The notes beneath the pieces are model-generated. The model was given only the letters and a program-made list of their open reading frames with translations, did no database searches and was not told the origin of the DNA. From assembly GCA_046348995.1 (NCBI GenBank), contig JAXMDB010000006.1:186001-250000 (forward strand): DNA of 64,000 bases. Direction: 5' to 3'. Position 1 is the first letter of the stretch, and each line of letters opens with the position of its first letter. Both the position numbers and the translations under genes were made by a program. This stretch comes from JANNSX01 sp046348995 (GTDB taxonomy: Bacteria > Pseudomonadota > Alphaproteobacteria > Rhizobiales > Hyphomicrobiaceae). Below are positions 44,697 through 54,722 of this stretch, one piece after another.

Positions 44697-45656
44697 TCAG
44701 CTGCGCGTCGGATCCTCGTCCGGAAAGGCCTCGGCCAGCGCCATGTTGACCGCGACGAGGCCATCGTCGCGACGGCGGCGCAGCGCATCGTAGGTGGTGG
44801 AGGACATCCAGTCCGTCATCTCTTTCACGTAGCGATCGACGAGGGCCGGGCTCGGATGGAAATCGCCGGGTGCCGCATAACCTTCGGCCAGCTCGTTGAC
44901 GATGAGATCGACGAAGCGGCGGTAGCCCTCGGGCGAGCCGCCGCCCAGATAGAACACCGTCGACAATCCCATGAAGGCCCAGCGCCGCGCCGGTCCGAAG
45001 GAGAGCGCCGCATCGATGTCCTCGACGGTGGCGACGCCCTGGTCCAGCATGTAGAGGACCTCGCGCAGAACCGCCGACTGCATGCGGTTGGCGACGTAGC
45101 CGCGGATTTCCCGGTTGAGCGTCACCACCTTCATGCCGGTCGCCTCGTAGAAGGCGCGCGCCCGCTCGACCACACCGGCGTTCGCCCCGTCGACGCCGGC
45201 GATCTCGACGAGCGGCACGAGATAGGGCGGGTTGAAGGGATGGCCGACGATGACGCGGCCACCATTCTTGCACGCCCGTCGCAGGTCGGCCGCGAGAAAG
45301 CCCGACGAGCTCGACGAGAGAATTCCCTCCTCGGGAAGCCGCCGCTCGATGTCGGCGAGCAGAGCGATCTTCAAATCCTGGTTCTCGGTCGCGCTCTCCT
45401 GCACGAAGATCGCGCCGTCGAGCGCCTCCTCGAGCGACTTGGCGATGCGGAGGCGATCGCGGCGCGCGCCCTTCGCAAGCCCCAGCTTTTCCAGCGACGG
45501 CCAGGCCTTCTCGACGAGATCGACGGTGTAGGCCGCGCGAGCCGGGTCCGGGTCGTATACCGTGACGTCGAGGCCCGAGCGCAGGAAGTGCGCGGCCCAC
45601 CCGCTCCCCATGAGGCCGCAGCCAATGCAGGTGACATGTCGAATGGGAGTGGTCAT
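44697..45656 (-). CDS. L-carnitine dehydrogenase-like 3-hydroxyacyl-CoA dehydrogenase family enzyme
   Basis: 319 residues. Rossmann loop CIGCGLMGSGWAAHFL, catalytic-region blocks FVQESATENQDLK, SSSSSGFLAADL and VGHPFNPPYLVPLVEI, and the C-terminal helical domain (EVLYMLDQGVATVEDIDAAL, GPARRWAFMG). Length and motifs fit carnitine 3-dehydrogenase rather than fatty-acid beta-oxidation enzymes. The start ATG (45656) overlaps the stop of the CoA-ligase gene (ATGA). A paralogue lies at 61800-62759 in the caiD operon. Confidence 0.8.
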   Translation of the reverse strand: MTTPIRHVTCIGCGLMGSGWAAHFLRSGLDVTVYDPDPARAAYTVDLVEKAWPSLEKLGLAKGARRDRLRIAKSLEEALDGAIFVQESATENQDLKIALLADIERRLPEEGILSSSSSGFLAADLRRACKNGGRVIVGHPFNPPYLVPLVEIAGVDGANAGVVERARAFYEATGMKVVTLNREIRGYVANRMQSAVLREVLYMLDQGVATVEDIDAALSFGPARRWAFMGLSTVFYLGGGSPEGYRRFVDLIVNELAEGYAAPGDFHPSPALVDRYVKEMTDWMSSTTYDALRRRRDDGLVAVNMALAEAFPDEDPTRS

Positions 45657-47749
45657 GGGGTGTCCTCGTTGCGGTATTGAATGAGCGCGTCGACGGCAAC
45701 GCAGCCGTCCGCGCGGGCGATGAGTGGATTGACGTCGATGCTCTCGATCTCGCCCGAAAGCGCGGCACCGATGCAGGAGAGTCTGGAGATCGAATCGGCC
45801 AAGGCGTCGAAATCCGCGGGGGAAGCGCCCCGAACACCGTCGAGCAATCGACAAACCTTTAGGCGGCGCAGCAGGCGTCGCGCGCCGTCCGGCGACACGG
45901 GTGCGAGGCCCACCGCCTTGTCGTCAAGCACCTCGACGAGCGTGCCGCCGGCGGCGATGACGACGAGCGGGCCGAACATCGGATCGCTCACGATGCCGAT
46001 AGCGAGCTCGATCCCTTTCGCCGCCATGCGGGCAACGAGCGCGCGTGGTCCGAGTCGCCGGTCGAGGTCCTGCCAAGCGGCCTCGACCTCGCGGGCCGAG
46101 CGCAGATCGAGATAGACACCACGGGCTTCGGTTTTGTGTGCCACGCCTTCCGCGGTCTTGAGGACGACAGGATAGCCGATGGTCTCTGCCATGCTTACGG
46201 CGGCGGCAGCGCTATCGACGATCGCATGGCGAACGACGGGCACCCCCGCGGCGGCGAGGACACGCAAGGCCGCGGCCTCGTCCGCGCCTCGCCTCTCCCC
46301 GACGGCGGCGCGTACGGCATCGATATCCACTCTGGGCAGCGATGATGGAGTTGCATCTGCCGCCGCATCCCGATGGTCGAGAAGATGCCGGATCGCCTTG
46401 AGCGAGACCTCGAGACCATCGAGACACGGCAGCCCGCCGCGCTCCAGATCCAGGATCGTCGCCGTCGCAAAGTGGCGCGTGGAGAAGGAGATCGCCGCGA
46501 CGGGCGTACCGGACGCGCGCGCGACCGCGAGGCCCGCCGCGCCCATGCCTTCCGGAAATCCGTCCGTCTCGGCCGAGCCGAACTCGGTCATGACAGCGGC
46601 GATGGCGGTGCCGGGATCGCTCGCCACCGCGTCCAGACACGCCGTCGCGTGCCCGACCAGGTCCTCCTCGCCCGCCCAGATATCGATCGGGTTCGTGGTC
46701 TCGAGCTCCGGCGCGAGGGTCTGGCGCAGCACGGCCTGCGTCGCTTGCGTCAACGTCGTGAGCGGAATATCGAGCCGCGCGGCGGCATCGATCAGAACCG
46801 AGCGCTGGCCGCCCGAGTCGGTGACGACCGACAGACCGCCGGGCTTGAGCTGCCACCCGGCGGAGAAGACCCTCAGCGTCGTCCAGAGCTCATCGAGCGA
46901 GTCGACGCGATGCACGCCGTAGCGCTCGAACACAGCGTCGAAGCCGGCGTCCGAGCCCGCGAGGCGTCCGGCGTGCGTCTCGACCGAATGGCGTGCAGCT
47001 TGCGTGCGGCCGGGCTTCATGACGACGACGGGCACGCCCGCCTCCCGCGCCCGCGCCAGCGCCGCAACGAACGCCACTGGATCCTTCAGCGACTCGAGAT
47101 AGAGCCCGATCAGCTTCGTCTCGGGGAGCGACAGCGCGTAGTGCATATAGTCGGCGAGTCCGAGCACGGCCTCCTGGCCCGGATGCACCGTCAGGCTGAA
47201 GCGCAAGCGCGGATCGAGGGCGTTGACGTACGAATAGAGCGCGCCCGATTGGCAGATGAAGGCGATGGAACCGGGCTCGCGATGCGCCCGCGCCGGCAAG
47301 ATCCAGCTCGCGACCGTGCCGCGGACGTAATTGACGTAGCCGATCGCGTTGGGTCCGAGAACGGGAACGTTCCACTCGCGCGCGAGGCGGCCGATGCGCT
47401 CGATTTGTGCACTCTCCGCACGCGCGAAGACGACGAGGCTGCGCGCGCCGGCCTCGAGCGCCTCGCGCGCGTGCGCCTCGATCCGCTCGCTGCTGCCGGC
47501 AACGACGGCTAAATCGACCGCCTGACCAAGCCGCGCAATCGCCTCATAGCAGCGAAGGCCGTCGATCTCCTCGTAGCGCGGCGTGACGGGAAATACGGCT
47601 TGCGCGGGGTTGAACAGGCGCGCGGCCTTGAGCACGTCGTGTCCCGGCCGGCCCGGGCGGGCACTGGCGCCGATCACGGCAATCGAGCGCGGCTCCAACA
47701 AGGGCCGCAGCCATGCTTGTCGCGCGTCGGGAGTGAGGCCTGCCGGCAT
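45653..47749 (-). CDS. Acetate--CoA ligase (ADP-forming) type acyl-CoA synthetase
   Basis: About 698 residues from the ATG at 47749 (an in-frame earlier start at 47797 is possible). Fused alpha and beta subunits: N-terminal CoA-binding domain (RSIAVIGASARPGRPGHDVL), ligase-CoA domains (GPNAIGYVNY, FICQSGALYSYV, the phospho-His region VVTDSGGQRSVLIDAA) and a C-terminal ATP-grasp domain (YPVVLKTAEGVAHKTEARGV, IDVNPLIA). It makes or uses acyl-CoA with ATP/ADP. Co-translated with the carnitine-dehydrogenase-like gene, so the acid is probably a carnitine-related or short-chain one. Confidence 0.87.
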   Translation of the reverse strand: MPAGLTPDARQAWLRPLLEPRSIAVIGASARPGRPGHDVLKAARLFNPAQAVFPVTPRYEEIDGLRCYEAIARLGQAVDLAVVAGSSERIEAHAREALEAGARSLVVFARAESAQIERIGRLAREWNVPVLGPNAIGYVNYVRGTVASWILPARAHREPGSIAFICQSGALYSYVNALDPRLRFSLTVHPGQEAVLGLADYMHYALSLPETKLIGLYLESLKDPVAFVAALARAREAGVPVVVMKPGRTQAARHSVETHAGRLAGSDAGFDAVFERYGVHRVDSLDELWTTLRVFSAGWQLKPGGLSVVTDSGGQRSVLIDAAARLDIPLTTLTQATQAVLRQTLAPELETTNPIDIWAGEEDLVGHATACLDAVASDPGTAIAAVMTEFGSAETDGFPEGMGAAGLAVARASGTPVAAISFSTRHFATATILDLERGGLPCLDGLEVSLKAIRHLLDHRDAAADATPSSLPRVDIDAVRAAVGERRGADEAAALRVLAAAGVPVVRHAIVDSAAAAVSMAETIGYPVVLKTAEGVAHKTEARGVYLDLRSAREVEAAWQDLDRRLGPRALVARMAAKGIELAIGIVSDPMFGPLVVIAAGGTLVEVLDDKAVGLAPVSPDGARRLLRRLKVCRLLDGVRGASPADFDALADSISRLSCIGAALSGEIESIDVNPLIARADGCVAVDALIQYRNEDTP

Positions 47750-47877
47750 GCTGAACAACCTGAGGGAGGACGCGTGGATGCGCCCTAACGCGAGCACTGA
47801 GCCATAGGCCTCGCGCCGGGGTCAATCACCGGCCGTAGGGCATCTGCCCTGCAAAGCGCGTAATAGCTGGCCCGTCG

Positions 47878-49381
47878 TCAGAGCGGCAGCCGCAGCACGC
47901 ACCGGACGCCATCGGGAGCGAACTCTAGCGTGGTATCGGGGCTGGTCGATTCGATGAGGCGGCTGCCGAAGCCCTTGCGGGCGGGCGCTTTCACCTCAGG
48001 ACCGCCCGCCTCCTGCCACGTCAGATGGACGTTGCTCTGCCCGCTCGCCGGCTCGATGCTCCAGCTCGCGCGTACGCGCCCGTCGGCATTTGAGAGGGCC
48101 CCGTACTTCACGGCATTGGTCGCAAGCTCGTGCAGGCACAGCGTCAGGCTCATCGAGGCGTTGGCCGAGATTGACAGCGACGGGCCGCTGACGGTCAAAC
48201 GCCCCTCTTGCCGGCGGGCGAAAGGCCTGAGCGCGCTCGACGGTTTCCGCGAGCGGTGCCTGATGCCAGCTTTCGAGTGTCAGCAGATCGTGCGCGTCGC
48301 CCAGCGCCCGAAGCCGGTCCTGGAAAGCGGGAAGCTCGTCAGCTTCGGCGCTGCGAAACGTCTGCGAGGCGATTGCCTGAACCGTCGCCAGCACGTTCTT
48401 GATGCGGTGCCGGCTTTCGTTCAGCAACAGTTGTTGCGCCTCCTCGGCGCGGAGCCTCTCGGCGTCCAGTCGAATACGCTCGAGACTGAAGGCGAGCTGG
48501 CGCGCGATCGTCGTGGCGACATCGATCTCGGCCGCCCGGAAGTCGTGCGGACGCGCGTAGTAGGCCATAAACTTGCCGATGACCGCGCCCTGCGCCACCA
48601 GCGGCAGGAAGGCCAAGGCCGCGATGCCCTCACCCTTGATCGTGGCCTTGAGGCCGGGCGAGATCTCCGCCTCGTCGATATCGCCCACGACGATCGGGTC
48701 GGGATCCCGGCTCTCCCGCGTCCAGGGTGAATGGCCCTCGACGGCCGCCCGGTAGCCGTCCGACAGGCCGCGCCAGGCGGCAAACCGCATGACGCCCGCG
48801 TCGTCGAACAACAAGATCGACGCCCGCTCGCACTCGAGCCCGCGGATGATTGCATCCAGTGCCGCCTCGTACGTCGCCTCGGCCGACGAAGTGCGGAACA
48901 GGCGGTCCGTGAACGCGTAGAGCGTCTCTCGCGCATTTTCGGCGCGACTGCGGGCGGTGATGTCGCGAGCGATCGTGGAGGCGCCCTTGATCGCACCGTC
49001 GTCGGCGACGATCGGTGAGATCGCCAGCGAGACGTGCACGCGCCGTCCGCTCCGGTGCAGGCGAACGGTCTCCAACGGCTCGATGCGCGTGCTCCGGCGA
49101 ATGCGCGCGAGGATGCTCGCCTCCTCGGCGGCGAGCTCGGGCGGCACGAGCATGGCGACCGGTTGCCCTAGGGCCTCGTTCTCGGTGTAGCCGAACAGCC
49201 GCTCGGCCCCCTTGTTCCACGTCGTGATGACTCCGTTCAGGTCTTTGCTGAGGATGGCGTCATCCGAGGAATAAACGATCGCGGCGAGCTGTGTGCTGTC
49301 GTCTCGCGCCGAAGCCTCAACAGCCGTAGGCTCGCTCGCGGCATAACGCTGCGACACGACACGACTCCCAACTGTTCTCAT
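47878..49381 (-). pseudogene. HWE-family sensor histidine kinase split by a frameshift
   Basis: Frame 1 from ATG 49381 encodes a PAS domain (IVYSSDDAILSKDLNGVITTWNKGAERLFGY), a GAF domain (about 155-310) and the HWE phosphoacceptor helix (His in ESRHRIKNVLATVQAIASQ), then at about 48210-48235 runs into meaningless Arg/Pro-rich sequence. A second frame takes over at the same place with FARRQEGRLTVSGPS and carries the ATPase domain LHELATNAVKYGALS to the stop at 47878. A +1 shift would restore one ~500-residue kinase. Either a genuine inactivation or a sequence error. Confidence 0.85.
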
Positions 49382-49442
49382 GTTCAGATGTCGCCGACGC
49401 GGCGTGCCTACTACGCCATGGTGTTGCGACCCGATCACTACA

Positions 49443-49458
49443 GCTGAAACTGTTCAGC
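49443..49458. promoter_or_regulatory. Small palindrome upstream of the HWE kinase
   Basis: GCTGAA-ACTG-TTCAGC, six-base perfect arms, 62 bases upstream of the kinase start. It may be a regulator site, but arms this short could occur by chance. Confidence 0.3.
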
Positions 49459-49560
49459 AAAGTCAATGCGATGGCTCGGCGAAGTTGGTACGAAACCGTG
49501 CGCGACGCACACCCGCTCGGCAGACGCGCGTCATTGTTTCATCCGGCTATAGGCCCGCGC

Positions 49561-50259
49561 TCAGATCGGAGCGCCGAACAGCCGCTCGAGCTCCGCTTCC
49601 GGTACGCCGTAAAGCCCGTTGGCCTGCTCCTCGAGACCGTCGCGATCGAGCATCGTCACGCTGCCGCGGCCGGTTCTGACGAGCGCCCGATCCTCGAAGG
49701 CCTGCAGGGCCGTGCTGACGCCCGCGCGCCTGACGCCCAGCATGAGCGCAAGGAAGTCGTGCGTGAGCAGCATCTCGTCCTGATCCAGCCGATCACGCGC
49801 CATCAACAGCCAGCGCGCCAGGCGCTCCTCGATCTTGCCTTGCGCATTCGACAGTGCCGTATAGCTCGCCTGGATTGCGAAGACATGGGCGCAGCGCAAT
49901 AGGCACGCTCTGAGCGTCGGGCTCGCACCGATCGCTTCGCGAAGCGCATCCGATGCGATCGATTGCGCCTCTCCCTCGACCTGGACGAAGACGTCGAACG
50001 GCGAGCGGTCGGCGCCGAGCACGACTGGCAACCCGGTCATGCCCTCGCGACCGACGACCGTGACCTCGGCCTGACGGCGATCGCCACGACCGATGGCCAC
50101 GACGGACGCGATTCCGCTCAAGATGAAGTAGGCGCGCGTGACCGACCGATCCGGCGCCTGGAGTCGCTGCCGGAAGGCCAGCGGCATAGCCGCGAGATGA
50201 GGTTCCAGCAGAGCGAAATCCGCAGGCGATAAGGCTCTGAAGATGCGATTGCGCTGCAC
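49561..50259 (-). CDS. Crp/Fnr-family transcription regulator
   Basis: 232 residues from a GTG at 50259 that has a very good GGAGG six bases upstream; this decides the start over the GTG at 50283. Cyclic-nucleotide-binding-type beta barrel (AYFILSGIASVVAIG, TVVGREGMTGLPVVLGAD), long helix (KIEERLARWLLMARDR) and winged helix (LTHDFLALMLGVRRAGVSTAL). No cysteine cluster for an iron-sulfur centre is seen, so it is not a classical Fnr. Its N-terminus VQRNRIFRALSPADFALL is typical of the rhizobial group. Confidence 0.88.
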   Translation of the reverse strand: MQRNRIFRALSPADFALLEPHLAAMPLAFRQRLQAPDRSVTRAYFILSGIASVVAIGRGDRRQAEVTVVGREGMTGLPVVLGADRSPFDVFVQVEGEAQSIASDALREAIGASPTLRACLLRCAHVFAIQASYTALSNAQGKIEERLARWLLMARDRLDQDEMLLTHDFLALMLGVRRAGVSTALQAFEDRALVRTGRGSVTMLDRDGLEEQANGLYGVPEAELERLFGAPI

Positions 50260-50602
50260 AATGCACCTCCAGAAGGTGACCACTGGCTATCGCAAAGAAG
50301 CCCGCGGCGACGGTGTCTCGGCGCTTGGTGTGGATCAACCATGATGCCGCGTGTGGTAAACGCACACCGAGCTCAAAAGGGCGACTGTCAGCGTTCGAAA
50401 TCGTACAAATCTTCAGGCGCGATGTGATCACAAAGGCGCCGCGATCGCTCCAATACCGCTCCATCTACCGCAAGACGCGTCCGCACCTCGCCATACGGCC
50501 GGCTCATTGACGACGCTGCGCGAGAGTGTGCTACGGGTCTCGCCCCTCCCGGCCCGCGGCGATCCCCGCGCGACCGTCCGCGAGGACATGGAGCCCGCGC
50601 CG
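50260..50602. other. Divergent intergenic region
   Basis: 343 bp between the Crp-family gene and the AEC carrier gene. No gene, repeat or promoter is clear beyond the GGAGG that serves the Crp-family gene. Confidence 0.4.
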
Positions 50603-51556
50603 ATGTCCGACGTCTTTGGCCTGATCCTGCCGCTCTTCGGCCTGATCGGGCTCGGCTACCTCGCCGGCCGCACCAGCACCCAGCCGCTCGAAGCCCTGGG
50701 ATGGCTCACCACCTTCGTGGTCTATTTCGCGCTACCGGCTCTGTTCTTCAAGCTGCTCTCGACCACGCCCGTCGAGAAGCTCGCGAGCGTCGGCTTCATA
50801 GCGACAACTATCGGCGTCACCTTCGTCATCTTCGCAACGACTCTTCTCATCGGCTTGGCGACGTCGCGCGGCAACCTCGCCGAGGCGACGATCCAGGGAT
50901 TGGCAGGGGCCTATGGCAACATCGGCTACATGGGGCCGTCGATCGCGATCCTGGCGCTCGGCGAGGCGGCGGCCGTCCCCGTCGCGCTCGTTTTCTGCTT
51001 CGAGAACATCCTGCACTTCGTCAACGCACCGGCCCTCATGGCGCTCGCCGGCCGCACGCGCGAGGGGCTCGGCCGGGCGATCGCCGATGTCTTGCGGAAA
51101 ATCGTGCTGCACCCGTTCATCCTCGCCACCATGGCCGGGGTCGCCGCGGCCTATCTCGGCTTGGCGCCGCCCGCGCCCATCGAGCGGCTCATCGCCTATC
51201 TGGCGCAAGCCGCGGCCCCCTGCGCCTTGTTCGCGATGGGCGTGACGATGGCGCTGAGGCCCTTGAAGCGTGTGCCGCCCGCACTCGCCTACATCGTGCC
51301 GATGAAGCTCGTCGTGCATCCGGTGCTGATGTATTTCGCACTCGAAGCGGTGGGCGGGCTCGATCCGGTGTGGGTGCATACGGCGGTGCTGCTGGCCGCC
51401 CTGCCGACCGCCACCAACGTCTTCGTCATCGCCCAGCAGTACGGGGTGTGGGTCGAGCGCGCCTCGGCAGCGATCCTGACGACGACGGTCGCCTCGGTGC
51501 TCACCGTCTCCGCACTTATTTACGCGATCAAGACCGGGATGTTGGCGACGTACTGA
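50603..51556 (+). CDS. AEC-family (auxin efflux carrier-like) transporter
   Basis: 317 residues with ten or so hydrophobic segments in two inverted halves. Family features: FGLIGLGYLAGR, GLAGAYGNIGYMGPSIAI (conserved N-G motif of the first half), APCALFAMGVTMAL and AALPTATNVFVIAQQYGVW in the second half. Likely transports a small organic acid such as malonate or malate. Start at 50603; 50588 is an alternative. Confidence 0.87.
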   Translation: MSDVFGLILPLFGLIGLGYLAGRTSTQPLEALGWLTTFVVYFALPALFFKLLSTTPVEKLASVGFIATTIGVTFVIFATTLLIGLATSRGNLAEATIQGLAGAYGNIGYMGPSIAILALGEAAAVPVALVFCFENILHFVNAPALMALAGRTREGLGRAIADVLRKIVLHPFILATMAGVAAAYLGLAPPAPIERLIAYLAQAAAPCALFAMGVTMALRPLKRVPPALAYIVPMKLVVHPVLMYFALEAVGGLDPVWVHTAVLLAALPTATNVFVIAQQYGVWVERASAAILTTTVASVLTVSALIYAIKTGMLATY

Positions 51557-51559
51557 TGG

Positions 51560-51823
51560 CTAGGCTCCCTGATCGGGATCGCCCTCGCTACTCCGTCGCG
51601 ATTTGCGCCCGCCGAGCTTTGCGGCGACGATCCCGAAGCTGTCGGACTTTGCCCCTTGCTCGGCGACCGCAAACCCCTCGGCCGCCAGCCCACGGCGCAG
51701 CAGCTCACGAATGGCGGACGCCCGGCTCGGCATGCGAGTCTTGAAACGCCAGTCGTCGAGCGCGGCCAACTCTTCCTCGGTCAGCATGATTTGCAGCCGC
51801 TCGGCGCGCTTGAGATCGGGCAT
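51560..51823 (-). CDS. Small ribbon-helix-helix DNA-binding-like protein
   Basis: 87 residues. LQIMLTEEELAALDDWRFKTRMPSRASAIRELLRRGL has the pattern of a ribbon-helix-helix dimer (beta strand then two helices). Found widely as a stand-alone small protein in rhizobia. No partner toxin is adjacent; it converges on the AEC gene. Confidence 0.72.
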   Translation of the reverse strand: MPDLKRAERLQIMLTEEELAALDDWRFKTRMPSRASAIRELLRRGLAAEGFAVAEQGAKSDSFGIVAAKLGGRKSRRSSEGDPDQGA

Positions 51824-52094
51824 TTGCTCCCCCTACGGCGCGACGTTCATCGCTCCTCGGTCACGCGTCGCATATATGACTTACTCATTCAGCTATCAAG
51901 ACCCCTAATTTGGATAGTGACCAGAGTATGCTTTACACGAACACACCGTCGTCAGCGACTTTGGCGTCGAAGCCTCAGTTCGCTCATAGACAGTTGAAGA
52001 CACTCTTCTTTTCGAGCTACTCGCCGTTGTGCTTCGGCCCGACATGGACTAGCGTCCCCTTTTGTTCGCATTGGGGATCCGAAAGCTGGGAGTG

Positions 52095-54722
52095 ATGAGT
52101 TCGCCAAACGTCCTGCAGGCCCAGTCCTCGCAACCGGGCTGGGACAAGGGACTGAAAGGCCGCTTGGCGGCCATGAGCATCGGGCAACGCCTTCTCGCGC
52201 TCGTGCTTTCCGTCGCCCTCCCGCTCAACCTCGTCATCCTCGTCGTCATCTGGCAACTGACCGACTCCGCCCGCGAAGCGCAGCGGGCCGGACTAGAGTA
52301 TTCGGCGCGTGCCGTCGGGGCAGGAATCAATGCCGAGCTCGAGAAGCACGCCGCTCTGATCCAAGCGCTCGGCCATTCGCCGGCCCTCCTCGAGCCCGAT
52401 CTGACGGCCTTCGAAGCGGAGGCGCGGCGGCAATTCTCCTCGGTCAAGGACGCGTGGGTCATCGTTGCCGACCTTGACGGACGCCAGCTGCTGGATACGT
52501 CGCTCGGCGTGCAAGCCCCAACCCAACCGTTCCGCCCGGCGAGCGCGATGGAGGCGCAGCGGCACGCCATGACGAGCGGTGTGCTGACGCTTTCCGACGT
52601 GACTGCCGATGCGACGAAGGGCTTCGGCGTCGCCACGCTCGAGCTGCCGATCGCCAAGAACGGCAAGCCGTTTCGGATCTTGGCGATCGCGTTGACCTCG
52701 CGCGTCTTTCAGCAGGCGCTCGCCAGTCAGCCGATGCCGCCCGGTTGGCTCTCCGGAATCATCGACGGCGAGGGGCACTACGTCGCGCGTGTGCCGAGCG
52801 GCGAGGTGCTCGTCGGGCAGCTCGCCTCGGAAGGCTGGCGCGCCGCGCGGCATACCCAAGGCTGGGCGGAGTTCACGTCGCGCGAGGGTGATCCCGTTCT
52901 CAACTTCAATACGCGTCTCAAATATGGTGACTGGGCCGCGGCGATCGGCGTCAAGAAAGCGGCGTTCGAGACCATCGCCTGGCGGACGACACGCTGGGCG
53001 ATGCTGTTCGGCGGCTTGCTCTCGCTGTCGAGCTTCGCCCTCGCGGTTCTTCTCGGACGCAACATTGCGCGGCCGATCGCCTCTCTCCAGTCGGAGGTGA
53101 CGCGCTTCGGCGCGGGGCCGCCGGCCGGCAACGCCGGACCGCCCGAAATCTCGGCGCTGCGCGCCGCGATCGAGATGGCTGGCGCCGAGCGCGAGCGTCA
53201 CGAGCAGCGCCTGCGCATGCTCATCGGTGTGACCTCGAGGCTGATCGAGGCCCACGAGCGCGACGAGCTCGGACGCATCGTCTTCGAGGCCGTCGGGCCC
53301 CTCCTCGATGCCGATGTCTGCTTCAAGTATCGCCTCGATCCGGAGGGCGATCGGCTATCGCTTGCTTACGCCGCGGGCGCCTCGGCGGAGGACCAGGCTG
53401 CGGCCCGCACGATCGCGGTCGGCGAGGCGATGTGCGGCACCGTCGCCGAGCGTCTGCAATCGCTGACGGCGGATGTGCGGCGCATCGCCGAGGATCCGAA
53501 GGCGGGCCTCCTGCGCCGTATGGGCGTCAAGGCCTACAGCTGCCATCTGCTGCGCTCCCGCGACGGGCGTGTGCTCGGCACCTTCTCGGTCGCCTCGAGG
53601 GTCCGCGAGGCGTTCACAGCGGACGAGGTCTCGCTCCTCTCCACCATCGCCAACGTGCTCTCGCAAGCCGTCGAGCGCATGCTCGCCGAGAAATCTGTAC
53701 AGCAAGCTCACGATACCTTCCGCCATCTCGTCGATCATTCGCCGTTCGGCATCTACATCGTGGATTCGGATTTCAAGCTGGCGCGCGTGTCGGAGGGCGC
53801 CAAGAAAGTCTTCGAGACCATCGACCCGTTGCTCGGACGCGACTTCGCCGAGGTCATGCACATCCTTTGGTCGGATCCGTTCGCCAGCGAGGCGATCGCG
53901 CACTTCCGTCGCACGCTCGCGACCGGTGAGCCCTACCAGGCGCTGCGCACCCTCGAGGAGCGCAAGGACATCGCGGCCGTCGAAGCTTACGACTGGAAGA
54001 TCGAGCGGATCGCCATGCCGGACGGCCGCCCCGGCGTCGTCTGCCATTTCTACGACCTGTCGGCGCGCCTGCAGCAGGAAACCGAGCTGCGCCTCGCCAA
54101 CGAGCGTCAGGGCGTGCTGATGCGCGAGCTCGCCCATCGTGGCAAGAACCTGCTCGCTGTCGTGCAGGCGATCGCGCGCCGATCCTTCACCGGCCAACGC
54201 ACCTCGGCCGAGGACCGGGACGCGTTTCTCGGGCGGCTTCAGGCGCTCGCCAACACCTTCGCCGGCTTCACGGAGACCGCTCCCGTCGCGAGCCCATTGC
54301 GCGACATCGTGCTCGGCGCGCTCAAGACCTTCGTCGACCGGGTCGATATCTCGGGCCCGCCCGTCCTCGTCGATGCGCGGGCGGCGCAAACTTTCGCGCT
54401 CATCGTGCACGAGCTCGCGACCAATGCGACGAAGTACGGCGCACTCTCGGTTCCGGCCGGCAAGCTCGCCATCCGCTGGCAAGCCGACGACGCCGACAAG
54501 AGCTTCACGTTCGTCTGGACAGAGACCGGCGGACCGCCCGCCACGCTCGACAGGAGCGGCTTCGGCACCGTGCTCGTGACGCAGATCGCGGGCGTGGAGC
54601 TTGCCTGCAAGCCCACGATCGAGGCGACGCCCGATGGTCTCGTCTACCGGTTCGAGACGGCGCTGTCGGCCGTAGGCGAGATGCGCAACGCGAGCGACTG
54701 GCTTATCACGTCAGCTTCCTGA
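52095..54722 (+). CDS. Membrane-bound HWE-family sensor histidine kinase
   Basis: 875 residues. Membrane helix at about 35-55, a large periplasmic dCACHE-like sensor (to ~300, with AWVIVADLDGRQLLDTS), second membrane helix at about 305-330, HAMP-like RNIARPIASL, a GAF domain (~390-540), a PAS domain (~550-670), the HWE phosphoacceptor H681 in RELAHRGKNLLAVVQAI and an ATPase domain with VHELATNATKYGALS and WTETGGPP. It senses an extracytoplasmic ligand; the response regulator is not nearby. Start at ATG 52095 with GGGAG very close upstream. Its 3' end overlaps the convergent Lrp gene by 17 bases. Confidence 0.9.
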   Translation: MSSPNVLQAQSSQPGWDKGLKGRLAAMSIGQRLLALVLSVALPLNLVILVVIWQLTDSAREAQRAGLEYSARAVGAGINAELEKHAALIQALGHSPALLEPDLTAFEAEARRQFSSVKDAWVIVADLDGRQLLDTSLGVQAPTQPFRPASAMEAQRHAMTSGVLTLSDVTADATKGFGVATLELPIAKNGKPFRILAIALTSRVFQQALASQPMPPGWLSGIIDGEGHYVARVPSGEVLVGQLASEGWRAARHTQGWAEFTSREGDPVLNFNTRLKYGDWAAAIGVKKAAFETIAWRTTRWAMLFGGLLSLSSFALAVLLGRNIARPIASLQSEVTRFGAGPPAGNAGPPEISALRAAIEMAGAERERHEQRLRMLIGVTSRLIEAHERDELGRIVFEAVGPLLDADVCFKYRLDPEGDRLSLAYAAGASAEDQAAARTIAVGEAMCGTVAERLQSLTADVRRIAEDPKAGLLRRMGVKAYSCHLLRSRDGRVLGTFSVASRVREAFTADEVSLLSTIANVLSQAVERMLAEKSVQQAHDTFRHLVDHSPFGIYIVDSDFKLARVSEGAKKVFETIDPLLGRDFAEVMHILWSDPFASEAIAHFRRTLATGEPYQALRTLEERKDIAAVEAYDWKIERIAMPDGRPGVVCHFYDLSARLQQETELRLANERQGVLMRELAHRGKNLLAVVQAIARRSFTGQRTSAEDRDAFLGRLQALANTFAGFTETAPVASPLRDIVLGALKTFVDRVDISGPPVLVDARAAQTFALIVHELATNATKYGALSVPAGKLAIRWQADDADKSFTFVWTETGGPPATLDRSGFGTVLVTQIAGVELACKPTIEATPDGLVYRFETALSAVGEMRNASDWLITSAS

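Noticed and set aside
44572..45837. 421-codon leftward frame within the carnitine-dehydrogenase-like gene
   Set aside because: Arg-rich shadow of the real gene at 44697-45656, which has NAD-binding and family motifs.
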